DNA of 64,000 bases from Oxyruncus cristatus. Lineage: Eukaryota; Chordata; Aves; Passeriformes; Cotingidae. Where the stretch lies: NCBI GenBank assembly GCA_013399855.1, contig VXAY01007414.1:1631377-1695376 (forward strand), read 5' to 3'. Position numbers and translations under genes: made by a program. Shown one piece after another: positions 1-12,538 of this stretch. Within the stretch, counting starts at the first letter, position 1. Every line of letters starts with the position of its first letter. The notes beneath the pieces were generated by a model that saw only the letters and a program-made list of their open reading frames with translations, had not been told where the DNA came from and did not search any database.

Positions 1-1629
1 GGAGCTGTGTCTGTGCCTAATGCTCATGCTGCGAGGACAGAATTGTTGCCTTATCCTTCTCATGTTGCTGCTTCTCACAAAAACATCTCAAGAACTGGGA
101 TTCACAATTAATGAAACATGCTTGTGAGAAATAAACTGGGAATATTTTGGGATTTCAATTTTGTGAAGCAAATTTCATTGCAAATAAGAAAGTGTTCTTC
201 AGTGAGGAGAAAATGAGCAGGTGATTGCTTATATTTTTGTAGTTGACAGGATGGACAGTTGCTTTCCAATTCTCTTTTTATTATAAAGAAGTGGGTTTTT
301 TTAATCTTCAGATAAGAGTTGGATTACATCAATCCAAAACAGTGATGCAGGGCGTCCATAGAAATCTTACCTTGCAACAAAACTAAGGTGAACATAATAT
401 TTAACATACTCATTATTACTATATTAAGTTATTTTGCATTTTTCTTTTTTGAAGTGCTGTGGATAAGCTTGGAAACAGAGGAATGTGGGAAGGCTCTTCA
501 CTGGGAGATTAAACCAGAAAACCCCCTTAGCTCTAAATTACCATGCACCAAAGAAAGTAGCAAAGCTGGTTTGGCAACTCCAGTATAATTGGATGTCATT
601 TTGCTGTTTAATGTTAAGCCTAAACGTAAGAATTAATGTCTCAAGGTTCTGACAAGGGAATGTAGAAATTATGCAAATGGAATGCTGTGGTGACAATTAA
701 AACAGTCAGATTTCAGCCTTGGAGTCAACATATAAATTGTGTGAGTGTCTTACGGAAACTGCCCCCTCTTTGTACCTTAATCACTCTGTCCTAACACAGG
801 AGGCTTAAATGATCATCAGGATGTGTTTGATCGTATTTGTTTTACCCGAGGTGGTAGAATTGTCCTTTATATCCTCCACATTTTTAAAGAATTGTTACCT
901 TGCAATTCTTCATACAGTCAGAGTAAATTGTTTGTGATCCTTGGAGTGATCAAAAATGTGGAAAGCAAGGATGTATCAGTTACTTTGTCTAGATTTATTT
1001 TTTTAAATATTTATGAAAAAATGCTCAGTGTATATATTAATTTCATCAACTTGTGCACTGAAATAAGAGAATTTATTTCCATATGCCCTTTGCTAGATAA
1101 AGATCTGTGTAAACTTGAGTCCTGTTACCTTTTTTTGTGACTGCCTAGATTACAGCAAGAGATGCATGAAATACCATCTTTACCTTACTCAGAATTGCAT
1201 TCACATAATTGAATAGAATGTTTCAAAATTTGCCTTTGAATTGAGAGCAGTTTTGAAGCATTTCAGTCCAAAAAGGAGCTTCTATTAAAACACTGATTTA
1301 CGGTTTTAAAATAACATGGCCACATCAGTCCCAGATAAAACGTTACTGCAGCTGAGACTCAGTAGTGGAAGTGGCCTCCTGTCTATTCTCAGGGGTCTTT
1401 CCCAGAGTCACTGAGAATCTCTGCACCAGCAGCCAGGCACTCAGTGATGGGCCACAAAAGAGAAACACTAAATCAATTAGGAAAGAGTTTACAGAAATGA
1501 GCTGCCATTACTCGGTACATCTTCTAATATGGAAATAGTTTTGTGGAACTATGGCTGACAGTTTGAGGGGGGAGTGGTTACATGGTTGTTTCTTTTAAAA
1601 TACATCTTTTTTTCTTCTTTTTTTCTTAG
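1..1629 (+). other. ACBD5: ACBD5 intron (upstream of first visible exon)
   Basis: The window opens inside an ACBD5 intron, because the first recognisable exon starts at 1630 in mid-codon. I looked for the acyl-CoA-binding domain exons here and found none, so they must lie to the left of the window. The sequence is AT-rich and unique-looking. It ends in a pyrimidine-rich tract (about 1606-1627) and an AG acceptor at 1628-1629. The open frames in it are short and have no coding character. Confidence 0.75.
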
Positions 1630-4600
1630 ACCTCAGTAATGTCATGAATTCCACTCCAAATATAAAGGCTGTAAATGGAAAAGCTGAAAGTAGTGACAGT
1701 GGAGCAGAATCAGAAGAAGAGGGGCTTCGTGAAGAGGAAGAAAAAGAACTGCAGATAAATGGAAAGGGTATGTTTTCTGGACCATTGTGTCTGCCAAAAT
1801 TATTCTTAACCACCTAAATGGCAAAAAATCCCAAAGTATCATGTATGTTTTACCTTTTCGAAAGAGAAGTAGGTGCAAATACACATGGATGCCTGTGTGA
1901 ACAATGTCTGTCTCTCAGCCTAGTTATAAGAATTAAAACTAATACAAATTTATGAGCTGTTCTGTACAGTTTTTCACTTGCGTAGCAAGTTCTGTTGGTA
2001 GGTTAGATAAACATCTATACCCTTTATTGTTTTGGATTTTGTTGCCAGTGCTTTTTGTAAGAGCTATGATTGGCTACATGGCCTGTTAAGTGTAGCATTG
2101 AAAATTACTTTTTTTTTCTTCAGAGAAAATAAAACAGAACTTTCAGTGAGACTCATTAGAGGGTCCATAAAGAGTTCGGTGCTGGAAATACCAGCATCTA
2201 GTGAAAACCAAATGAAATGATATATTTAGAATTCTATACAGATTTTTTTCCTCCAAGGACATTTGGATTATTATTTAGTTTAGCAGAGAGACCTGCTTTG
2301 GATTTGCTAACTTATGTTTTAAGGATCATCTGCTCTTTATGCAAATTAAATTTTATATTTATGCTTTTTACAAGAACAGAACAATCCACACAAATGTGAA
2401 TCCAGGAGCATTTACATGTTTTGTTCTGCAGATACATTATACATACAGTCCATTAGAAAGTGAGCTACTTGAAGAAATATGCTTTGAGCTATTAGGTGCA
2501 TGGCTTTCTCTTTGCAAAGTTCTCTTGTTCTTTTACAGACTATAAGAATGTGAAACCCGTATCAGCAGCTGCTAAGGATTTGGAAGGTATTGTTAGGAAT
2601 GGCTGTTACAAGGACAGCTTTATCACAGATATGCAGAATGGCATCCAGACCAAATCTGCCTTGAATGGCTTGAACCCAGAAGAAGAAACAAATAAAGAGG
2701 AGCCAAGCCTAGAAATAGCTAATAACAGTGCTCACCAAGGTATTGTCCCTACAAGACCATGTTTTCATTTGTACATGTTTTTAATAGAAAATACTCTCTT
2801 CTTGAAAGCTCAGTCCTGGGATTCAGAGACTAGCAGTGGTGTCTCAGTTGCAGAAACCTGAAGACAAAAAACTCAAAAAAAAAATTAATTCCAGTTTTAA
2901 ATAAGGCTTTCTCTTAGAATCTCCTACAGAAAGAGAGATGAATTCAGAAGCAGAGAGGCCCAAACCCACAGAAATAGAACTGTTTTCTTGTACTGTCATT
3001 GTGCTACCTTAGCGAATACTATTTGCCTTTGAAAGTGAAACTATAGTAAAATAAAAATCATTAATATCATATTCTCAGAGGCTGAACATATTATAAATGC
3101 CAGTTTGTTGAAACTGAGGTCTAATTATGTAGTTTTAAAACTAATGTAACTTCAGGCAAAACAGCTTTATACTGAACTAAGGAAGGAGAGTGGAGTGAAC
3201 AGGGTAAATTAAATTTATAATGCAGAAATGTCAGTATGAGGTATAGTTTTCCCGCTAGTAAATGGAAAAATAAACATAATTCCTATATTAATATGGTCTT
3301 TTTATTCAGAATTTAAGTTTAGGATGACAATTGTAGAAAAAAGGGCTGTGTATTGAGGCTCACATTTTAACTCACTGCTTTGCTCTTTGCCAGGGTTGGC
3401 TCAGCTGGCTCACATTTACAAAGCATGTGTGCTATCCCCTTTCCCTACAGGTGCAAGTGAAGAGAATACCGAAGAGATCTCAGCAACTCAGCACTTAACC
3501 AGTGATTCAGACAGTGAAGTTTATTGTGACTCTATGGAGCAACTTGGATTAGAAGAGGTATGGGATTCAGTAGTCCCTAGGTGTATTTTGGAACTGCTAT
3601 GCTTATTTTTAAATAGGTTCCTCTTGATCAGGTGAACATGGACATGCAGAGGTAAATGCTGTCTTTCTGTTTGAAATATCGGATTATGTTCTTTTTATTG
3701 TCAACAACTTGGTTACTGCTCATCTAAAAGCCTTGAAATTTTTGCCCTCAGAGAATTTATTTGAGGGGAAGGCATGAAAAGCAACAGTACAAAGAAACAA
3801 TTGTCGAAAAACCCAAAACAAACGAGTACAAAGAAACTAAGATCTGTGCCCACAAATTAATTTAGGATCTCATATGTAGGGAGCAAAGTTCAGCTATTTC
3901 TAGGACACAGGAAGTGTCTTTGTAACAATGAACTTTTTGCTTGCTCTTTTTCTGGCCTGATGAATCCTGTATTTGTTTCTTAGAATAAATAAAGAGTCAG
4001 TCTTAGCAGGTGGCCTGTAGGCCAGTGCCTAGGTCTAAAGAAGTGGGAGATAACAAGGATTTCTGTGTTCTCTTGTATTCTCTTCAGTTGTAATATACAT
4101 CTCTGACTTTCATCTAAAAGGTGAGCACCAACTGTGCTGCCATAGTTTTGACTGAATTTGTGCTCCTGCTCATTGTATAAAGTGCAGTCTTAGCTGACTT
4201 ACTGGCTTGGACCTCCTTCAGAGGTCCAGTTTAAGTGTGGACTTCATAAATTGTACTCAAACACCTTGTTTCCTGATTCTGGAGAGGAATATGTGGATGA
4301 TGCGTAGGATCAGAAAGACCAGTAGGCACTGTAATATTTCATCATTCTTTTGTCTAGCTCTTTCCTGAGTAAGCAGAAAATTCCTTTTAACAAATTTTAC
4401 CTGATAATGAAGCATGTTGGGAAAGGTAGTTTCATAGAAGTGCTGCAAGCTGTCTTATCTAGGTGATTTCCCAATCATCTTGTTTATTGTTCAAGCGTGT
4501 TTGAGATTCATTAATTGAAGCGGGTGGATAGTTTGTCAGAGTTTCCCAACCTGCAAGAGAAAAGTTCTAGTTTTGCACAAAATAACAAATGTTCAGGTAT

Positions 4601-7600
4601 ATGTAAATAAATGTACAAGTAGGATTATAGATCAGTCAATTCAAACTAGAAGAGGTTCACTTAAATAATTAAATAAAGCTTTCACTTGGAACAGATGTAG
4701 TGAACACTCTCCCCTTCATTTCCTGTGATCCAGGTTTTTGAACTGCTGTGTGACAAATTTGGGCAGCAGTTTCCATTTCTTTGTCCCTCCCTTTGGTTAT
4801 TTTTCAGCTGAGTTCCCCAGTTTGCTTCAGCATTTGCTTGTGCAGGTGTTTGTCCTGGCCCTGAACAAAGGGTTGCTTGAGCCACCGTAAGGCCGTGCTG
4901 TTGCAGAACGTGTCACTGTGGCCTGAACAGCTCTAATGTCATCCATTTTTAGTGTCTTCCTGTGGTACCACTGATTTTGAGTGAGAAGTCGATAGAACAC
5001 TCTGCCTTTCTTTTGTTTGGTGAGAGGTGCAGGTGTGGCCAAGCTGTTCTGAACAGGCTGATAATAAGCAAGGGGATCTCTTTGCCGTGAGTGCAAACAC
5101 TGCCTGCTCAGGGTTGCTCATGGCACGTGACCTTTGACTGTGTGGCTTCCAAATTCGAATTGAGACCATTTCACTGTCTAGGAAGCAAAGCAGATTTTAC
5201 AAGGGAAAACTGAACATTTTCAGATCTTAATGTTCTGATTTAGTGATTATTAAGTATTACTGTATGTCAGCAATATCTAAAGAAACCCCAGTGGTATCAC
5301 TGTTCTGAGAGTATTTGCTTCAAAGGCCCTTTCAATCTGAAAATGACATTTAGACAATAGTAAGTACATCCTATTGGAAAACAACTGTTCCTCTTAATAG
5401 AAAAGTCTTAATTATGGGCAAAATATTTTCTTAATTTGAAAGTAGAGATAATGTTTCTTCCTTTTTAATGGTAAACTGTCACATTTTACAGAATTTAATT
5501 ACTTGCTAATGTTAATTTGTAGCCCTTGGAGATCATCACGTCAGCTAAAGGATCTTTAAAGCATTCATCCCATTTCTTGGATGTAGATCACAGTCTTCTA
5601 TTAGAAAATACGGATTTTCCAAGGCGTGCTTGCATGACTTACGGGAATCTCCAATCTGGAAATACTGGAGAGGGAATAGCTGAAGAACAAGGTGAAGTCA
5701 AATGTGGAGGAGAAGATGGGAAAGCCGGTAATGGGGGCCCTCACAAGGAGAAAAAAGGTGGAGAAAAAGCAGATCTCTACAGTGTCAGAAGAGGGAGAGG
5801 TACTGTGCACACTGTGTTTGTGTTCCCCCTCTCCTCACTGCCATGGGTTCCTGGTGCCTGAGAAGCACTTGCCAACACTGTCCAGTGAGAGAGTCATTTA
5901 TATAGTGCTTCTGTCCTTCACAGTAACAGTAGATAACAAAATGCTAATTACAGGGGGTAACCTTATATTCCATCTGCTGTTGTGGCACCTGGGTTTTTAG
6001 AAATGTAATCATTAAAACCAGCCTGTGCCTAAGAAGAGTTTTTTTAGAAGTTACATATTTATTGGTAAATACATATGCATTTATACCTCTATGGTGGCTT
6101 ATTTGAAACCATGGAATGGTTTGGAAAGGTGTCAGTGACACATTGTTTTGTATATTAGTGGAATGTTAGCCACACCTTTGAGTGATCCTCATACTATCCA
6201 TTATGATTCTTAAAACTTAATGATTCTTAATCACTTAATAGCTTAGATGTTCAATTTATGTTGGACCTCTGCTCTTTTTAATTTCATAATACTTCTAATA
6301 CTGTCACGTAGGAGCATATTCCAGTGATATGATCTGTAAAGTCAAGGATAAAATTATTTTTTCTTGTACAAAACAAAAAAAGGCAAGAAGTATTTTATTT
6401 GTATATAGCACGCCTTTTGTATGGCACCTAAATGTAATCAGATGCAAAAATTTAAAAGAGAATCCAAGTAGAACATTCATGTTTAAAAATTTGATGAAGT
6501 ACATACTATAGTTTAACTCTTTTGTTGTTTTACTGAAGTTTGTTCCTTGCAGGCAGAAACATGATATGCTAGTTTTAGTTGTATCTAGTTCAAGGGAGTA
6601 TTGTAGGTTTCAAATAATTACCTTTCCTCATCACTGTATTCCAGTGATCTTTGTTTTCCAGCTGGACACTGCCAAATTTAGAACAGACCTATGCTTGATA
6701 ATAAGACAGATCTTACTTTCTTTTCGCTAGGACAGAATTTACTGCCGAACTTGTCTGGATGTGAATTAGTAGTTTTTTCTAAACGTTTTTGCAGTTCTAG
6801 GAACTTGAATGATACTGTCTCACCGAGGCTGTAGGGAAACATCTCATGACATTTCAGTGATCTCCCAGTGCTTCTGAACTGTCTGAATACAACCTGTGAT
6901 GAGGAGTACCACCCTCCTGGGTGGAAACTGAGGGAGGAAACTGAACTGTTAAACATTTTCAATAGAGTTGGTAGCCCGCTCTGTGTTTCATGTTTCTGGT
7001 TTTTTCTCCCTCAAAACAGGGCACAGACTTCAGCCTTTAGGAGACGGTTCCCAGGGTGGCCAGATGGGTAGTGGAGGGGACGGCGAGCGCTGGGGGTCCG
7101 ACAGGGGACCCCGGGGAAGCCTCAATGAGCAGATTGCAGTGGTGCTGATGCGGTTGCAAGAAGACATGCAGAATGTCCTCCAGAGGCTGCATGTGCTGGA
7201 GGCAGTTACAGAATCACAGGTACTGTTCTTTGTAGTTATTCGATTACTTTTTATGAAATGTCCTTGGACATTTGTGTGCCTTTTCAGATGAAAATTTCAG
7301 ATGATACTTTCTGAAACTGTGAAGACATTTCAGTTACATTCTGTAGTTTAGCCCAACTTAAAATTTCCTATCAGTACCTACTCTCAGGAACACAATTCAG
7401 GACTCTTTTGCATGTGAGCAAGAACATGTATTTCAACTTAGAAATTAACCATATATTATTTTACTGATCTCTGATCAGACTAATCTTAGACATAGTTATT
7501 GATACAAATTACACAGTCACTATATACGGAGATTCCATAGTTAATGTTAGTAATACATGATCCCAGAGAATTTCCTCATCACTGGATCTCAAAGTGTTTT

Positions 7601-10600
7601 CAAAGGAAGTGAGAAATTATCTTAATCTTTCAGACTGGTGAATGTTTGCAGGCAGAACTTCTGATTCCATTTTTCAGTTAGCAAGACTGATTCTTCACGG
7701 CTTTCTTTCCTCATGAAGTAATCCAGCTTTCTTGGAATTTCACATTACGTACACAAGACAGGCAAAGGAAGCCTTAGGTAACTGTAGATCTTTACTGATG
7801 TAGTTTTTCTTTTTCCTCCTGTTTCAATGGAAATACTGTGTCTTCAGGAGAATAGAACATGTTGTGAAGATAGCTGATCCAGAAACCTGGAAATGTTTGA
7901 TTTTGTTTGACTAGCTGATACAGTCTGATCTACCTGAGAATGAGAGAGCTGTACAAGCAGTATCCTACAGGATGCACATACTCCAAATCTAAGGCAGCCA
8001 GGGAACAGAATTTATTAAAACCATGATTTTGCTCCATCACAGCTATTCCAGAAACTAGTGTTTTGAATACAGATTGATTTTTTTTTTTTTTTTGCCTGAG
8101 CAATATATGAAGAAATAGTAAAAGATTGTTCTCCAGCAGTTCATGCTGTGCTTGCTACCCATACCTAAGCAAAACCAGAAACTTCTGTTTCACAGTTATA
8201 TAAATTAAAAAAGACCTAGAAAACCAGCTGTTTCGTTTTGTGGAAGCACCACAATAGTGTATGGGAATGGTCTTGAAAAGTTTCTGGTACTTCCATTTTC
8301 AGGATTGCCTGGACGATATGGAACATATCTTTCCTTTATGGTGTTAGACATTGGCTGTAGCTGTAGCTCAGGGCAGACTAAAACAGTGCTCTTGACCTTA
8401 GTATAGAGTAGTGCTGAAACATGTCATCCTGCAAATTAGGCTGGTGGGATTTCTGCTCTGGGTCTGACTGGACCAGATTTGAGGAAGTTGCAATGACAGG
8501 TTGAACAAGGGGGCCTTCAAAAACTGTGAAGAGGTCCAGTAAGTGCACTGACTCATTTTCTAAGACACAAGAGATGTGATTAAAAATGCTGTAACGAGTA
8601 GTGGAAACATCAGAGGTATCTGATGAAAGGGGGGTTGCATACAAGTGGTTCTGTGCATTAAACTGTGATATATATACAGATTGCAAAGCCTTCACAAGAT
8701 GAAAAACCTCATATTCTTGTTTTGTGAAGCAGAAAAATGTTAATTGAAGTTTCCTTTTTTATACTTACCAGCCTTTGTTTGTATTTAAAGGCAAAATCTG
8801 CAACACTACAGTCAAATTACCGGCCCGCCTCCTCTGTCAAGGTAAAATACTGTTTTTGCTATTTGTAAAAAGCAGTGTGAACTGTGAAAAAAGATGAGCT
8901 GAATATTTTATCTCTAGCTCTTGGTATGTGCTTTTTGTGTTGTCTCTTCCTTGACGAGGAAATAAAAAATAATCTGTCTGAAGAAATTACTTGATAGATT
9001 AATCTTTTCTTCTGGTCTTACTATTATTTTCTGTGTTTGTACTGTCGTATTTGAAGTGATTTAGAATTATACAGGTGGTATTCAATATGTGCACACAGAT
9101 TGCTGACTGGAATTTTTTTCTGTTTTCCTTAGAAACCATCATGGTGGCCCTTTGACATTTCTCCTGGTATTTTAGCTTTTGCTGTTGTATGGCCATTTAT
9201 TGCCCAGTGGTTGGTACATGTGTATCTTCAAAGAAAGCGAAGGTAAAGACGTGCATTCAGTAGGACCCATATACTGTGTTTCACCTGTTTAAACCAAAAC
9301 ATAGTACATTGTGTTACTTAGACAGGGCATAAAATTATTTGCCTTGAAAGTTTCTCAATATAAGAAAGTATTGGTTAATTTGACTTTTTTTGTGGTGTGC
9401 TTTACATGTGGCAACTTAGGCTAAATCTGCTAAATGTGATGCAGGATAAATAATTTCAGCGAGCATACACAAGTGGGTGAGGCTGGATAGCTTGGAAGCA
9501 TCTCCATGACATTCTTTGATCCTCTTGAGCCATTTTCACTGTTTCTAGACTCCCCAGTCCCCTTCTGCCATGAGAATTTTTTTTCCTGTCACATCCTTTG
9601 TGGAATGCCCCCTGTCACCTATTTCTTATTTAACATCTACCAGTACCTTACTGTGATGTTTTTATATCATCTACTTTGATTTCCTTCAGCTGAAGGACAG
9701 TTGTACTCTCGTCTTGCCTTTTCTCTCAACTCTCCAAGCATCAGAAGATGGAGTGTTCTGTAGTTGCTGTCTATTTCAGCCTCACACCTGACTTTGTTAG
9801 CTCAATATGTTCTTGCCTTTTATGTTTTTCCCTCTGTCAGTCTGCAGACAGTTTGCATGTGTGTAGGTCTTAGGAGAATTAGCTAAAATTGGTTTAGCTT
9901 TTTGTTGTTTGATAGTTTTCATGGTATAGTTTTCTCTCATACAGTAAATCACAGAAACACGGAGTGGTTGAGGTTGAAAGGGAGCTCTGCAGCTCATCTG
10001 GTCCAACCCCCTTACTCTACCAGGGACACCTGGAGCTGGTTGTCCAGGACTGTGTACAGACAGTTTTTGAGTACCTCCAAGGAGAGAGACACCACCACCT
10101 CCCTGGGCAACCTGTGCCAGTGTTTATCTCTCCTCAGTGGTGCTCCAGTCCTTACATCATCTTCATGGCCCTTTGTTGGACTCTCTCCAGTTTGTCCATG
10201 ACTTTCTTGTACCTAGAAGTGGACACAGCACTCCAGGTGTGGCCTCTCCAGTGCTCAGTAGAGAGGAAGAATCACCTCCCTCAACCTGCTGGGAGGATAA
10301 TGCAGCCCACAATACCACTGGCCTTCTTTGCTGCAAGGGCACGTTGCCAGCTCATGTTTAACTTGGTGTCCCTTTGGATGCCCAGATCCTTTTCTGCCAA
10401 GCTGCTTCCCAGCTGGGTAGGCCCCAGCATGTATTGGTGGCTGGGGTTGTTTCTCCCCAGTGCTGGACTTGGCACTTGCCCTTGTTGTACTTCGTGAGGT
10501 TCCTGTCAGCCCATTTTTCAATCCAGCTGTGGTCCCTCTGGATGGCAGCACCCCCCTCTGGCATACCAGCCACTCCCAGTTGTGTGGAGTGTAGAGATGG

Positions 10601-12538
10601 CTGAGGGTGCACTCTGCCCCATCGTCCAGACCATTGCTGAAGGTGTTTCACAGGACTGGCCCAGCACAGACCCCTGGCATACACCGCTAATTACTGACTT
10701 CCAGTTGGACTCCAGTCACTGATCACCACTCTTTGGGCCCAGCCCATGGAATTGTAAACAATACACCGCCCACAAAGGCTGCCAGAGGGAGTTCTCCTGG
10801 CTCAGAGCTGTCACTGCGAGCATTGGTGTTACTGCTCTCTCTGATGAAACAGAGATTGCACTACTAAGGCCTTCAGGCAGTTACACACATTTTGCTCATT
10901 TTCTCTACTGATTAAATGGAGATTTTCGTTTCATCAGCAAGGACAAAGTTGGGTTTTTTTTAAATCAACACAGCGGGGTTTTTTTGTATCTTATGTGAAG
11001 CTCTTATGAACTTTAGTGTTTTGTTAATTGCTCTTGCATGGCCATGTTCTCTTGCTCTCTCTTTGAACAGTTGCTGTCCTTGCAAACCTTTTTTTGATAT
11101 CTGTTCTCACCTCTGTAGCACCCTTAATCCATTCACAGGTGCAGTCAGAAATCAGTTGTTAGAAAAGCACCCTTACCAGCAATTTTTAAAATATATTGTC
11201 CTAGTGATTCAGAGCATAGATGAGTAAAAAAATGGTATATTATTTTTAGTTTGGATTTGTCTAGCTTTAGTTTTCCTTCATTGGATTTTCCTAGATATTT
11301 ATCTATTGGACAAAGAGCCCATGGTGTGTTTTCCATGGGTACTTTATTGCTATCACCAAGTCATCTTGTGGTCTCTTCCTTAAAACAAATGGAGCAATTG
11401 GAATCTCAGTTTGTTTTCCAGTCTTGGGATGATTCTAGTGGCTCTTACCCAAATGCTTCAGTTTTTCAACATTCTTTTTGAGTTCAGGATTTGTACCACA
11501 GTTTGTACGACAGTGTGAGACACAGATATAGCACAGCCCTGTGTTCTGTTTACTCGTTCCTGGATTGTACTGAGAAGAACTTCAAGAGCAGAAACGAAAG
11601 AATTTTCTGGGTTCTTCAGCTTTCCCCTCTGTTTCTGACAGTCTGCCCATAGCCAGAATGTAAGGACTATCTGCTTCTTCATTACTTCTCCATCTGGAGT
11701 TCCATCTCCTTTAGCAATGCGTGGGAAGTTGATCAAGTACACTCAGTGAGAAAATGGAATTGCAAAAACAAGTCCTTTGTTGTCCCGTTGCCAGTTTCAG
11801 CTTGTACTCTGTTAAGGTCTGCAAGCTCTTGGGCAATACCTGTATCGTGCCTATACTGATCATGTCTGTGTGCTTTTGGTTTTCAAGTACGTGAACTGTC
11901 CTGGAAGCCAGGAATCTCAGCTACCACACGAGGTTTTCTCATCCTGCAGCTGTGGAGCCATAACTCCTGAACTCTTTTGCACAGTGGAGCAAATTCCATG
12001 GAATTGGTGGATGGATGGCTTTCTGTAACCAACAGCTTTGTGCTCAGCTCATGTCCCTGGGCAGGGGTAGCTCAGCTCTCTCCCAGCACCTCTTTACCTG
12101 TCTCCTGCTCCTTTATGGGGAACTTAATGCTGAAGATCTGGGTACTCGTATTGGAGCCTTCACTGAAGAAGGCTTGAAAACCAGGTTACAGATAGAAATA
12201 TATTTTTAATAATAATTGAGAGTTGTCTGGATTCAGCTCATGATTTTAGAACCCTCTAATTGTATGTTTTCTGGAGTCACTGGCAAAACAGCTCTAGTGT
12301 TGCTGTGCTGTGAGCCAGCACACCACTGACTGATGTGCTCAGGGACTGTTCTAAGGAATTCCATCTTCAGTTCAGAGTTCTTAGTGAATTTTGTACTTGA
12401 AGCCATGTTATGTTTTATCTGTTAGGAAATAATTCACGTGTAACTTGAATTTATTTGTTTGTTTAGACAAATGAAAAATTTTCTCCTACGTGAAGGTACA
12501 TTAAACTATTTGGTTCCTCTTCTAGAAAACTGAACTGA
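1630..12538 (+). CDS. ACBD5: Acyl-CoA-binding domain-containing protein 5 (3' part, 8 exons)
   Basis: ACBD5 is a tail-anchored peroxisomal membrane protein. It binds very-long-chain acyl-CoA and tethers peroxisomes to the ER through VAPB. Coding exons are 1630-1767, 2539-2739, 3451-3557, 5523-5799, 7020-7219, 8791-8841, 9133-9242 and 12526-12538. All introns are GT-AG and all phases join, giving 364 codons plus stop. The first exon reads DLSNVMNSTPNIKAVNGKAE, family sequence just after the acyl-CoA-binding domain. Exon 3 carries the acidic FFAT-like stretch SDSDSEVYCDSMEQ, which in mammals binds VAP. Exon 5 holds the RRGRG/GERWGSDRG segment and a coiled-coil heptad run (LNEQIAVVLMRLQEDMQNVL). 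Exons 7 and 8 encode WWPFDISPG, then the tail-anchor membrane helix and a basic KRRKLN end. The last exon supplies only the end of an Arg codon, KLN and the stop. The 5' exons, including the ligand-binding domain, are outside the window. The C-terminal match to vertebrate ACBD5 is unambiguous. Confidence 0.95.
8078..8751 (-). pseudogene. Antisense broken ORF with poly(A)-like tail in ACBD5 intron (possible retrocopy)
   Basis: On the minus strand an open frame begins after a stop near 8750 (first residues KRKLQLTFFCFTKQEYEVF). It runs through a 105-codon stretch at 8695-8378 and breaks by a frameshift near 8405. It then stays open for about 66 codons in another frame (from LYTKVKSTVLVCPELQ to a stop near 8200). 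About 100 nt after that stop lies a run of 16 A on this strand (T at 8078-8093). A broken ORF of about 185 codons followed by a short 3' stretch and poly(A) suggests a processed mRNA copy. I do not recognise the protein. No AATAAA is seen before the A-run and no clear target-site duplication was found. The tract could be chance, and the ORF could be non-coding. Confidence 0.35.
9947..10765 (-). mobile_element. CR1 LINE, 3' part
   Basis: The left end reads ATCACAGAAACACGGAGTGG, then a typical CR1 run ('ggttgaaagggagctctgca', 'tctggtccaaccccc'). This is the reverse complement of a CR1 3' end, so the element lies on the minus strand. Further right, minus-strand frames carry decayed pieces of the CR1 ORF2 C-terminus. 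The segment 'cactctttgggccc' near the right end is also CR1-like. The copy is 5'-truncated and full of stops. It sits in the last ACBD5 intron. The right boundary is approximate. Confidence 0.85.
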
